Source of the DNA: an uncultured Dysosmobacter sp.
GTDB taxonomy: Bacteria; Bacillota; Clostridia; Oscillospirales; Oscillospiraceae
Length of the DNA stretch: 64,000 nucleotides
Assembly: GCA_947625655.1 (NCBI GenBank)
Contig: CANQPD010000005.1
Coordinates: 1-64,000 of the forward strand
Direction of reading: 5' to 3'
This document shows, piece by piece, positions 1 to 8,156 of this stretch (the stretch's first letter is position 1; every line of letters begins with the position of its first letter). A program made the position numbers and the translations under genes. The notes below the pieces were generated by a model that had not been told where the DNA came from, did no database searches, and worked only from the letters and a program-made list of their open reading frames with translations.

Positions 1-73
1 GATGAGCTGAAAGGTTCATGTCCGGTGCTAACCGGGGGAAAATCCAGAGATTACTTCAAAGGATTACCTATCG
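1..73 (+). mobile_element. Group II intron 3' end (domain V, cut by the window edge, plus domain VI)
   Basis: GATGAGCTGAAAGGTTCATGTCCGGTGC matches the 3' part of a domain V hairpin (consensus-like GAGCCGGATGAGCTGAAAGGTTCATGTCCGGTTC). It is followed by a domain VI-like stem ATCC...GGAT and a ...CCTAT end. Confidence 0.65.
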
Positions 74-221
74 GAATTAATTATTCATTCCATAAAACTC
101 TCCTTTGTATATTTTACGATAACATTTTTTTCAGCGGTAGACAACCTACGCATCGTAGAGTATCTTTATTTACGAAATAGTAGGAATGGCAATCCATGTA
201 AACAATATTTTCACTTCTTTA

Positions 222-359
222 TCAAACCTGAGCATTTGCCGCGGGGTTGTCGGACCCGTAACCTTCCAGCAGGTTGATGACGCCCCACACCGCCAGACCA
301 GCGCCCAGAGCCATGACCAGAATCTTGAGAATGTCGATAGCAGAGTTGAAAAATTCCAT
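222..359 (-). pseudogene. Maff2-family small membrane protein, C-terminally truncated
   Basis: MEFFNSAIDILKILVMALGAGLAVWGVINLLEGYGSDNPAANAQV. Matches the Maff2 N-terminus but stops where family members continue for about 25 more residues. Confidence 0.6.
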
Positions 360-444
360 ATACGTTCCTCCATTTTGTTTGTTGGTTTTGGGTACAAAAA
401 AAGCCGCCCACATTGGCGGCGCTTCGGGCCATCATGGCCCGAAG

Positions 445-1960
445 TTACACAAACTCGTCGCTGTCCAGATCGTCAAAATTCAACAGGTCAGCTTCTTCGT
501 CTGTGTCGGAGCCGTCCACCTCGTACACCGTGTATTCGTCCTCCGGCTTTAGTCTCAATGGCCGGTGGCGGAACAGGCTTTCCAAGTGGAAGGCGTTTTT
601 CTTTTTGTCAAACTCGGCTGTGTACTTGTAGTTGGGGTGCTTTTTCAAATCGTATTTGGGAGAAAAGAAGGGCGGAAGCCCTCGAAGCTGCAAGATGCAC
701 TTGTCTCCCGGCATGGTGGTGATCTCGCTGGTCGTCATCAGCTCCCGGCCAAGCCGCTGCATATTCTGGCTGTAACTCTCGGACTGACCCCGGCTGCGGC
801 CTTCGGTCTGCATGGAGATAGTGGCCTTGCCCAGCCAGTTTTCCGAAATATCCTTTAGGGTGGAAGCCTCCCGGCCTCCGAGGAACACGATACTGTCCAT
901 GTTTCCCATGATGGTTTCGGAATGGTCCTTGTACAGCGCCTTGCATTGGCTCATGGCCTGATAAAAGAGCGTCAGGCTGATCTCCCGGGAACGGATAACG
1001 GCAACGATTTTTTCCAGCCCCGGCACCTGTCCCGTGTTGGCCGCCTCGTCCCACAGCACCCGTACATGATGGGGCAGGCGTCCGCCATAGGTGTTGTCGG
1101 CCCGTTCACACAGAAGGTTGAACATCTGCGAGAAAGCGAGTGCCACAAGAAAGTTATAGGTGGTGTCCGTATCGCTGATAAGGAAAAACAGCGCCGATTT
1201 TTCATCCCCCAGCCGGTCAAGCTCCAGCTCGTCATAGGACATGATCTCCCGAAGCTGGGGAATGTCAAAGGGGGCAAGTCTGGCTCCGCAGCTAATCAGT
1301 ATGCTCTTAGCTGTCTTGCCGCTTGCCAGCTTGTACTTCTTATACTGCCTCACAGCGAAGTGCTGGGGACTCCGGCGCTCCAGCCCGTCAAACATATAGT
1401 CCACCGCGTTTTTGAAGGTTTCATCATCCTCCCGGACTTCCATGCTGTTTATCATTTCCACCAGCGTATTCATGTTGCGTTCTTCCTCCGGCCCCTCAAA
1501 TACGATGTAGGCCACAAGGGCGCAGTACAAAAGGGTTTCGGCTTTAGTCCAGAACTCGTCGCCCTCCTTGCCGTCGCCTTTGGTGTTGGCAATCAGGGCG
1601 GTAACGAATTTCAGCACGTCGCTTTCCGTTTTGATGTAGGCCAGCGGATTGTAGTGCATGGATTTGGAGAAATCGATACTATTGAACACCCGCACCTTAT
1701 ATTTCTCCCGTTGCAGGAACCGTCCGCATTGGTCGAGGGTGCCGCCCTTCGGGTCCACCACCACATACGAGGAATGGGCTTGAAGGAGCTGCGGGGTCAG
1801 CCAGAACCTTGTTTTGCCCGAACCGGACGAGCCGATAACGCAGGCGTTCAGGTTGCGGGCGTTGGCGGGTATCTTCGGGCGTGTGTTCATGGTAAGGAAC
1901 TCCGTCCCGGTCAGAATGACATTGTTCTGAAATTTGGGGTCTACAAACGGCTTTATAAGA
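445..1960 (-). pseudogene. VirD4/TraG-type coupling protein, N-terminally truncated
   Basis: Retains FQNNVILTGTEFLTMN, Walker A GSSGSGKTRF, DPKGGTLDQCG and LWDEAANTGQVPGLEK. The N-terminal membrane domain is missing and the reading frame runs into the end of an upstream HTH ORF. Confidence 0.75.
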
Positions 1961-2188
1961 TCAGTCTCCTCTCTCTGACTGCTGCTGATCCGGTATAAAC
2001 TCCACGATGTCATCCAGTTTGCAGTCCAGAGTTGTACATAGTTTTTCCAGTGTCGTAACCCGTACATCTTCATTCCGACCAAGTTTGGCCATGGCATTGG
2101 TGCTGAGTCCAGCAATGCGTGTCAATTCCGTTTTGCTCAAGTCTTTGTCGATAAGCATCTTCCAAAGTTTCTTATAGCTGATTGCCAT
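1961..2188 (-). CDS. XRE/Cro-type HTH regulator
   Basis: 75 aa, LSKTELTRIAGLSTNAMAKLGRNEDVRVTTLEKLCTTLDCKLDDIVEFIP is a typical small HTH_3/HTH_26 protein. Confidence 0.8.
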   Translation of the reverse strand: MAISYKKLWKMLIDKDLSKTELTRIAGLSTNAMAKLGRNEDVRVTTLEKLCTTLDCKLDDIVEFIPDQQQSERGD

Positions 2189-2258
2189 TTTATAACTCCT
2201 GTCTCAGTAGAAAAATGATTAAGCTTCTTATACCAAATCATACTATAGCAGATAAAAT

Positions 2259-2299
2259 AATTCAAGCAGATCTTGAGAAACTCAAAATCTGCTTGAATT
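2259..2299 (-). terminator. Strong stem-loop, probable terminator downstream of the recombinase gene
   Basis: AATTCAAGCAGAT / ATCTGCTTGAATT perfect 13-bp arms, extended to about 19 bp with one mismatch, AAA loop, and a T-rich flank on the minus strand. Confidence 0.55.
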
Positions 2300-2398
2300 G
2301 TTTTGGGCTGAGATATAACTACACAAATCAAGGGTTCTTCTGCGAACAGGAAGGCAGCCATCTCTTGGCCATGCGAAAGAAACCATAATTCTATTGGT

Positions 2399-3082
2399 TC
2401 ATGTCCCATGCTCTCCCTTCAGTTCGCGCTTATACTTGTAATAGGTATTCCGGGCCAGACCGGTCAAGCGCATAATCTCGGCATCACTGAGATTACCGCC
2501 GAATTCCTTGGAGAGTTTTCTGACCACTTCTTTCGATTCAATGCTTTTCCTCGTGACGACGACACTGTTCTTCTGACGACCAATCTGCTTCCCATTCAGG
2601 CGTGCGGTTTCAATTCCTTCTCTGGTGCGCTGGTGCAGATCCTGGACTTCCTTTTCGGACTGCTCAAAGGCCAGTCGAATCTGCTCCTTGGCCAGTTCCA
2701 ACAGGTAACGATTGACACCTTCCAAGATGTAGTCCACATTGCTGCCGGTCAGTTGAACGTTGTTTTCCAATGCCTTCTTATAGGTCTCAGTATTGATGTG
2801 GGGTTCTTTCAGGTAAACAAGGTTTACCCCTTTTTGATATAGCTCTTCATAGGCGGCAAACCTTTCTTTGGCATCTCCACTCATACGGGAAACACTGTCA
2901 AAGACGATCTCATCCCCAGGCTGGATCCTGCGCATCAGTTTCAGCCATTCCGGCCGATCCAGCCGCGTCCTGGTAAAGACCTCTTGCACAATAACGGCGT
3001 CAGGATAAGCCGCCTTGATATTTCGGATCTGCCTCTCGATGCTTTGCTTGGGTTTCGATGTCCGACAGTAGCCATACCGCAT
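2399..3082 (-). CDS. Small serine recombinase (resolvase/invertase family)
   Basis: MRYGYCRTSKPKQSIERQ..., FTRTRLDRPEWLKLMRRIQPGDEIVFDSVSRMSGDAKE, and a C-terminal HTH (SDAEIMRLTGLARNTYYKYKREL). Confidence 0.9.
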   Translation of the reverse strand: MRYGYCRTSKPKQSIERQIRNIKAAYPDAVIVQEVFTRTRLDRPEWLKLMRRIQPGDEIVFDSVSRMSGDAKERFAAYEELYQKGVNLVYLKEPHINTETYKKALENNVQLTGSNVDYILEGVNRYLLELAKEQIRLAFEQSEKEVQDLHQRTREGIETARLNGKQIGRQKNSVVVTRKSIESKEVVRKLSKEFGGNLSDAEIMRLTGLARNTYYKYKRELKGEHGT

Positions 3083-3120
3083 CTTTATCTACCTCCGTAC
3101 AGCGTATTGTTGTTAAGACT

Positions 3121-3144
3121 CGATGGTCTCAATATAGACCATCG
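3121..3144. promoter_or_regulatory. Perfect 9-bp inverted repeat upstream of the serine recombinase
   Basis: CGATGGTCT-caatat-AGACCATCG lies 39 bp upstream of the recombinase start codon. Confidence 0.4.
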
Positions 3145-3352
3145 TTTTAACTAGTACTATGATTTACGCCAAGATCGATCTTTCAGCAACAAAGATTGAG
3201 ACACTTCAAAGGCAGGTTTATTTTGATACTGTGAGGGAGCGATTCAACCAGCAGTTCAATGACAAACGCGTGTGGATGCAGTACGATTGGAGCAACGGTG
3301 AAGCACTTTTGGTGTTAATAGTAGTCTGATGTCGTTCAAGGAGGTATGCACT

Positions 3353-3994
3353 ATGAACATGAAAGATGCATTCCGTTTTCAAAACAAACTCAAAAACCTG
3401 ATGTGTGAGGCCACCAGCATCCTGCAGGACCGGCGCAACATTGTCAAAGTCAAAACCACCCATCTGCGCAGTAAGGTCATGTCGGATGCCCTGGATGCCG
3501 TGGTGGAGGAGACTGCGCCCAGCGAGTATGCCGGGCACGCCAACGAGGTGGCGGCCTTCATCATGCTTTTGATGGAGGAGCGGGAGAATCTGAGCAAAGC
3601 CATTCATGCGGCCAAGAGCGGACTGGATCTGGATATGGACAGCGAGGTCGGCCTGAACCGGCAGCGCCAGGAACTGGCCGAAGTTTTCCGGCATATGACC
3701 ACGCTCCGCAACAGCGAAAAGACCATCGCCAGCGGCGGATCCGGATTCCGCTTCAATGGTGAGGGCAACCAGGTTTCTTATCGGTGTGACGCTACCCAGG
3801 TCACCACCATCGACTTCGACCGGAACAAGATCCGGGGCATGGCCACGGCGCTGAGCAAGAAGGCAGACGAGATCTCCATGGCCTTGGATAAGTGCCTGGT
3901 CAATACCGAGGTGGCCTACGAAGCTCCTTTTGATATCAACGACAGCTTCGAGGAGATCCTCAACGACTTCATTGAAAAGGCGGCAGTTGCATAA
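3353..3994 (+). CDS. Conserved hypothetical protein, about 213 aa
   Basis: MNMKDAFRFQNKLKNLMCEATSILQ... preceded by an AAGGAGG ribosome-binding site. No motif I can name. Confidence 0.6.
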   Translation: MNMKDAFRFQNKLKNLMCEATSILQDRRNIVKVKTTHLRSKVMSDALDAVVEETAPSEYAGHANEVAAFIMLLMEERENLSKAIHAAKSGLDLDMDSEVGLNRQRQELAEVFRHMTTLRNSEKTIASGGSGFRFNGEGNQVSYRCDATQVTTIDFDRNKIRGMATALSKKADEISMALDKCLVNTEVAYEAPFDINDSFEEILNDFIEKAAVA

Positions 3995-4357
3995 CTTTCC
4001 GAACCACACTTTCGGGTGTGGTGGGCGTGGCAGAATGGATAGGTCGTGATGATCGGTTCAGGCGCAGATGAATTATGAGGCTGCGCAACTCCGGCAGATT
4101 ACGGACAGCATTTGCATGAATGTGAAATGAGCTCATAACTCATGATGAAAGGAACGCCAGGCGTTTCCCTCCGCGTTCAGCGCATTGCCGCCATTTCTTC
4201 CACACGTTTACCCTTAAATGCAGAATTCAATCTTACGCTCCCTTGGTACACATAGTAATGATGTGAAAATCTTTTTTCAAGTCGCTTGCTCACCTGGGGC
4301 AGGGCAGTGGCCTGGTTGGGCCACTGCAGGACCGAGGATGGACAGGCGGATAAGGGT

Positions 4358-4711
4358 CTAAGCGGTTTTGAAGTTCTGCCATGCCCACTGCACCTGAAGA
4401 AATTCTCCGATAAAATGACCTGAGCAGCAGACGGCTGCCTGCTGCTCGAAAGAGACGATATGAGAAGTGGGGATGATGATTTCATTCATTGGCACCTGGA
4501 ACAAAGCGCTCAGTGCGTAGAGATTATCTACGCTGGGAAGACTCTGCCCGCGCTGCCATTTGTAGATGGCCTGCGGCTCCTCAAATCCGAAATAGTGCTG
4601 GAGATCTCGGACTGTCAGGCCGCGATCCTTTCGGAGCCGGCAAATATTCGCTCCGGTGGCCACAGGATCGATCACAGGAAACTGAATCATGGACATATGG
4701 ATCGCCTCCAT
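4358..4711 (-). CDS. XRE-family HTH regulator
   Basis: GANICRLRKDRGLTVRDLQHYFGFEEPQAIYKWQRGQSLPSVDNLYALSALFQVPMNEII. Confidence 0.8.
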   Translation of the reverse strand: MEAIHMSMIQFPVIDPVATGANICRLRKDRGLTVRDLQHYFGFEEPQAIYKWQRGQSLPSVDNLYALSALFQVPMNEIIIPTSHIVSFEQQAAVCCSGHFIGEFLQVQWAWQNFKTA

Positions 4712-4794
4712 TCATCAGGATGATTTCCGCCGCAGCGGAGTATTTCAGAATACCCGATATATTTCGGAATGGCAAGCGATTTTGAACATTTGTA

Positions 4795-5181
4795 ATGAGA
4801 TTGTCATATAGGAGGCGTTCGTTGAAACAAACAGACTTTTATCAGGATATTGAGCGGTTCTCACTGCTGAATGCCTACTACGCATACATGGATACAGATG
4901 CGTATCTGGCTGACCAGCTTTTTATCAAGCACCAGGTGCGGGTCCATTTTCGAGAGGAATATGCGCGGGATGGTTTTCCATACCGGGTCATCTTCTGCCA
5001 TGTACGAAAGCGGGATCAGGAGCGTTTCCTTGCGGCACTGAATGAATTACCAGGTAAAATGATGCTGCTCGGCTATACAGACTATCTGGATGCCTGCCAT
5101 GCCATTCGGGGGAACCGAAAATCGCATAATGAGAAGGAAGTGACAGACTGTGATGCAGTTCGTACCACTGAACAAGCGTAG
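4795..5181 (+). CDS. Hypothetical protein (mobile-element accessory)
   Basis: 128-aa ORF with a coherent sequence (LSLLNAYYAYMDTDAYLADQLFIKHQVRVHF...). It is followed closely by small co-directional ORFs. Confidence 0.5.
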   Translation: MRLSYRRRSLKQTDFYQDIERFSLLNAYYAYMDTDAYLADQLFIKHQVRVHFREEYARDGFPYRVIFCHVRKRDQERFLAALNELPGKMMLLGYTDYLDACHAIRGNRKSHNEKEVTDCDAVRTTEQA

Positions 5182-5326
5182 CAAGAAGGCGCAGCGGGAA
5201 TTTTACGCCCAAAAGCGCGGCTCCTGGCATGGAGTGAACCCAATTTCCCGGACTGTACAGAGCAGGAAGGCTTATGACAGAGCAAGAGTTAAACAATCGG
5301 ATTACCGAAATCCTGAAGGTATCTGA
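5153..5326 (+). CDS. Small basic protein of 57 aa, not in the ORF track
   Basis: MQFVPLNKRSKKAQREFYAQKRGSWHGVNPISRTVQSRKAYDRARVKQSDYRNPEGI. The composition matches a small basic protein I recall from Clostridia conjugative elements. Confidence 0.55.
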   Translation: MQFVPLNKRSKKAQREFYAQKRGSWHGVNPISRTVQSRKAYDRARVKQSDYRNPEGI

Positions 5327-5695
5327 AAAAGATGCGCGGCTGTGTCAGACCTCGGGTGGACGTCGGACTGGCAGGCAATACCGGCGCATACAAAGGGTCA
5401 GACACGATGATCGACTTCTGTTTCTTATTCAACACAGCGGATATGCGCCAAACATAGGGTATATCATCGGAGATTATGAAGAGAAAACGACTCTGCTTCA
5501 TTCCGGCCTTCACATCAAGTACATGAAATCCAGCAGTCGGCAGCAGTATCTGAAGCGGAGGGCGAATCGCAAGGTTCGTAAATATCACACTCTACCAAAG
5601 AAGGGCAACCAGTATCGCAAAGTGTTCGAATACTGGTGGACACTCTATTGAACAAGCAATGACACCGACAAAAATGAATGCGAAGTAAATATCCG

Positions 5696-6943
5696 CTATT
5701 CTTTTTCGATGTCCTCCGCTTCATTTTTGGGCTTCAGGCTCAGTACAAAATCCGTCAATAGAATGGCATTGAGAGCCGCTTTCTGCGAAGGGTACTTGAT
5801 GTACCAGCTATGGGCCACTCCGTTTCTGTTGGGAATACCATCCACGACATCATTAACACTGTAGCATTGGCCAAAAATCAGATTATTAAAGAAGTCACTG
5901 AACACCTCATCATAGCCGTTTTCATCCACTAAATCCTTACATTTTTCTTTGAATTTCTTCTCGTTTTTTCCTACCTTGGACTTGATAATCCCCTCCCACA
6001 TGGTAGCCAGAAAGGGTATCACTAAGGCATACTCCTTTCGGAGATAAGCATCAAGAGTCTGGCCAAGTGCCTTTTTGAAATAAGGTTCGATCTCCGAATC
6101 GTTCCATTTCTTCTTGATACGCTTGATTTCGGCCTTGGTGTAGTGGGATAGGATGGCCGTATCTATCCGTTTTTCACATCGCTTGCTTACAGTTGCACCT
6201 ATTTTACTGGAAGCGATGATTTCGTTTATCTCGTCAAACAGCATATCACCCGCCAGGGTAGAGGCGTATGGGAACCATCTGGCCTGATACATGACCTGCA
6301 GGTGCAGTTTTTGAAGCTCCCTGTATCGCTCCTCCTCCAGCCGACGTTCTGTGTCCCAGCGTTCCCAAATGCGGGTCAGCGGGGAGATGTCCACCGTCTG
6401 CAACCAATCCAAGAAGGGAGATTGAACAGTGGCAAGGGCGGAAGAATAGGCATCCAGCACACCTTGGATATTTGTCATATAGTTGGGGGGCTGAACTCTT
6501 TCGATGTTATTGGCGAACTGGAGTGCCGCTGTGTCTAACTGTAAGTTGGACATTTGAAGTGCTGCCAAACCCATCGGCTCGGCAAATCTTGTGGCTACTT
6601 CTGTGGCTGCCATAACTGTTGGATTCTGAGTAGCATCGAGTGCAGCAGTCAGTGTTCCTTCCGGCTGACGAGCCATCTCGGCTGCAGCTATTACTGTGGG
6701 GTTCAGCACGCTGTGAGCCGGAATCTGGCAATTCATGATTTGGCTGTTAATTGCGTATAACCGCTCCAGAGGCATCACCATGGCTTTGATGCGTTCCTGC
6801 GTCTCAAGAATAGGAGGTATATGTTTGGTGAGCCTTTGAGTTAGCTCAACTTGTTTTCTGAGTTCTTGAGGAATAGGATTGTATGGATTATGCTTACTCA
6901 AAGATTTCACTTCATTTCTTTTTATAGTTACCAGCATAAACAC
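5696..6943 (-). CDS. Putative abortive-infection-like protein with a C-terminal HEPN-like domain
   Basis: C-terminal DGIPNRNGVAHSWYIKYPSQKAALNAILLTDFVL contains an Rx4H motif (RNGVAH) in the usual HEPN context. Helical N-terminal region. Confidence 0.45.
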   Translation of the reverse strand: MFMLVTIKRNEVKSLSKHNPYNPIPQELRKQVELTQRLTKHIPPILETQERIKAMVMPLERLYAINSQIMNCQIPAHSVLNPTVIAAAEMARQPEGTLTAALDATQNPTVMAATEVATRFAEPMGLAALQMSNLQLDTAALQFANNIERVQPPNYMTNIQGVLDAYSSALATVQSPFLDWLQTVDISPLTRIWERWDTERRLEEERYRELQKLHLQVMYQARWFPYASTLAGDMLFDEINEIIASSKIGATVSKRCEKRIDTAILSHYTKAEIKRIKKKWNDSEIEPYFKKALGQTLDAYLRKEYALVIPFLATMWEGIIKSKVGKNEKKFKEKCKDLVDENGYDEVFSDFFNNLIFGQCYSVNDVVDGIPNRNGVAHSWYIKYPSQKAALNAILLTDFVLSLKPKNEAEDIEKE

Positions 6944-7336
6944 TGTATCTTTGTGCTTAGCTGCTTCTAGCTGCGGGCTCGCACTTCCGGCTTTTCAAGG
7001 TAAATATGACTTTACGATACTAAGTTTCATATTCGAAATGAACGATGAAGACAAAGACGATCAACTGTAACAAGTTGGTCGCTTTTGCCTTGATTGTGTT
7101 CGAGAGACAGTTAGTGTGCTGCCCGATGATGTTATTAGCATAGCGCTCTTATCTTGAGTATGTCAATGCCTCTATGCAGACGAAGCGTTCTCTCTTCATT
7201 GTGATTGATGGTAAACGATATATTGTATGATGAGAGGAAGATGCGAAACACATTGTAGAGGAATTGGAACGGCAGACCTTGCTGCGTGCGAACACGTTTT
7301 GCTGGAAAGAAAAAACTTAATCCTCCCCATGGATGC

Positions 7337-7471
7337 CAATATTACTCTAGTGCAGTCATTTGGGCCGCCAGTAACCAAATCACTGCGAGAACCAGTGCGA
7401 CTACATTTAGTCCCGAGGCGGTGGTTTCCCGTGCACAGGCTATGACCTTCCTGTATCGAGAACGGACTTGA
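7337..7471 (+). pseudogene. SLH (S-layer homology) domain gene fragment
   Basis: QYYSSAVIWAASNQITARTSATTFSPEAVVSRAQAMTFLYR matches the SLH signature (AVxWAxxxGITxGTSxTTFSPxxxxTRAQxVTFLYR). There is no intact ORF around it. Confidence 0.6.
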
Positions 7472-7492
7472 TCAGCAAAACAAAATGATGAT

Positions 7493-7521
7493 GGGAGGGA
7501 TCGGAATTTCCGATCCCTCCC
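7493..7521. terminator. 14-bp near-perfect hairpin, bidirectional terminator candidate
   Basis: GGGAGGGATCGGAA-t-TTCCGATCCCTCCC lies between the SLH remnant (+) and the end of the 198-aa gene (-). Confidence 0.5.
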
Positions 7522-7542
7522 ACTTGCTTTCATATTGTTCGT

Positions 7543-8139
7543 TCAGTCCCCCCACTTTGCATCAGCGATATTACCGTGTTGGTGCGTACAAGCTTTGTAC
7601 TCCCTCACAAACCGTTGCATGCTCGGAGGCCGCTGGCCATCGGCTTTCCCCGACAGTTGGCCTTCTGATACCTTTCCGTCGAAGGCAGCCAATTCAGGCA
7701 TAGACAAGATTATCCTCAATTCTTCAGATGCAATACCGAGAGGGTCATTTTCACTTTGACTAGTCAGGGAGCCTTCATACTTGAAATTCTGCCCAGCTTC
7801 ACTGAGTAGGCACAGCCTCCACATACCTACATCTGTAACAAGCGCAGATGATTGGGGGGAGGTAAATACCATCGCGATCAATTTAAGGATATAATCCGCA
7901 TCTGTGGGTGAAATCGTTGAACATTCTTTTCGATGAAGTTTCTGCTTTACCCCATCCCCATATAAGTAATTGCTGAACCAGATCTTCCCTCTGGAATTGA
8001 GCGTCAACCGCTGTTCGACCTCACGATCTGGAGCAGGCATCGGTCCAAAACCGATCATCTCTGAAATCAGACGCATTGATTTAATCTTACCCTCGAAGGC
8101 AACATTTGAATCATATGCGGGCCTTCTCATAATGCTCAC
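7543..8139 (-). CDS. Hypothetical protein, last gene of the R-M/GmrSD operon
   Basis: 198-aa ORF, 18 bp downstream of the DUF262 gene on the same strand. Confidence 0.55.
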   Translation of the reverse strand: MSIMRRPAYDSNVAFEGKIKSMRLISEMIGFGPMPAPDREVEQRLTLNSRGKIWFSNYLYGDGVKQKLHRKECSTISPTDADYILKLIAMVFTSPQSSALVTDVGMWRLCLLSEAGQNFKYEGSLTSQSENDPLGIASEELRIILSMPELAAFDGKVSEGQLSGKADGQRPPSMQRFVREYKACTHQHGNIADAKWGD

Positions 8140-8156
8140 CTCATAAGTTGCCGGGC

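Noticed and set aside
922-1998. 358-aa plus-strand ORF
   Set aside because: Antisense to the VirD4 remnant.
3159-3329. 56-aa plus-strand ORF MIYAKIDLSATKIETLQRQVYFDTVRERFNQQFNDKRVW...
   Set aside because: No RBS recognised and no family match. Possibly a gene fragment, and too weak to call.
4026-4075. GCGTGGCAGAATGGATAGGTCG...GGTTCAGGC resembling a tRNA
   Set aside because: Has D-arm-like and T-arm-like words but no consistent acceptor, anticodon or T stems.
4177-4485. 102-aa minus-strand ORF overlapping the end of the XRE gene
   Set aside because: Low-complexity Ser/Arg-rich frame overlapping a well-supported HTH gene.
7100-7335. Short ORFs between the HEPN-like gene and the SLH remnant
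   Set aside because: Overlapping short frames on both strands without RBS or motifs. Treated as degraded intergenic DNA.
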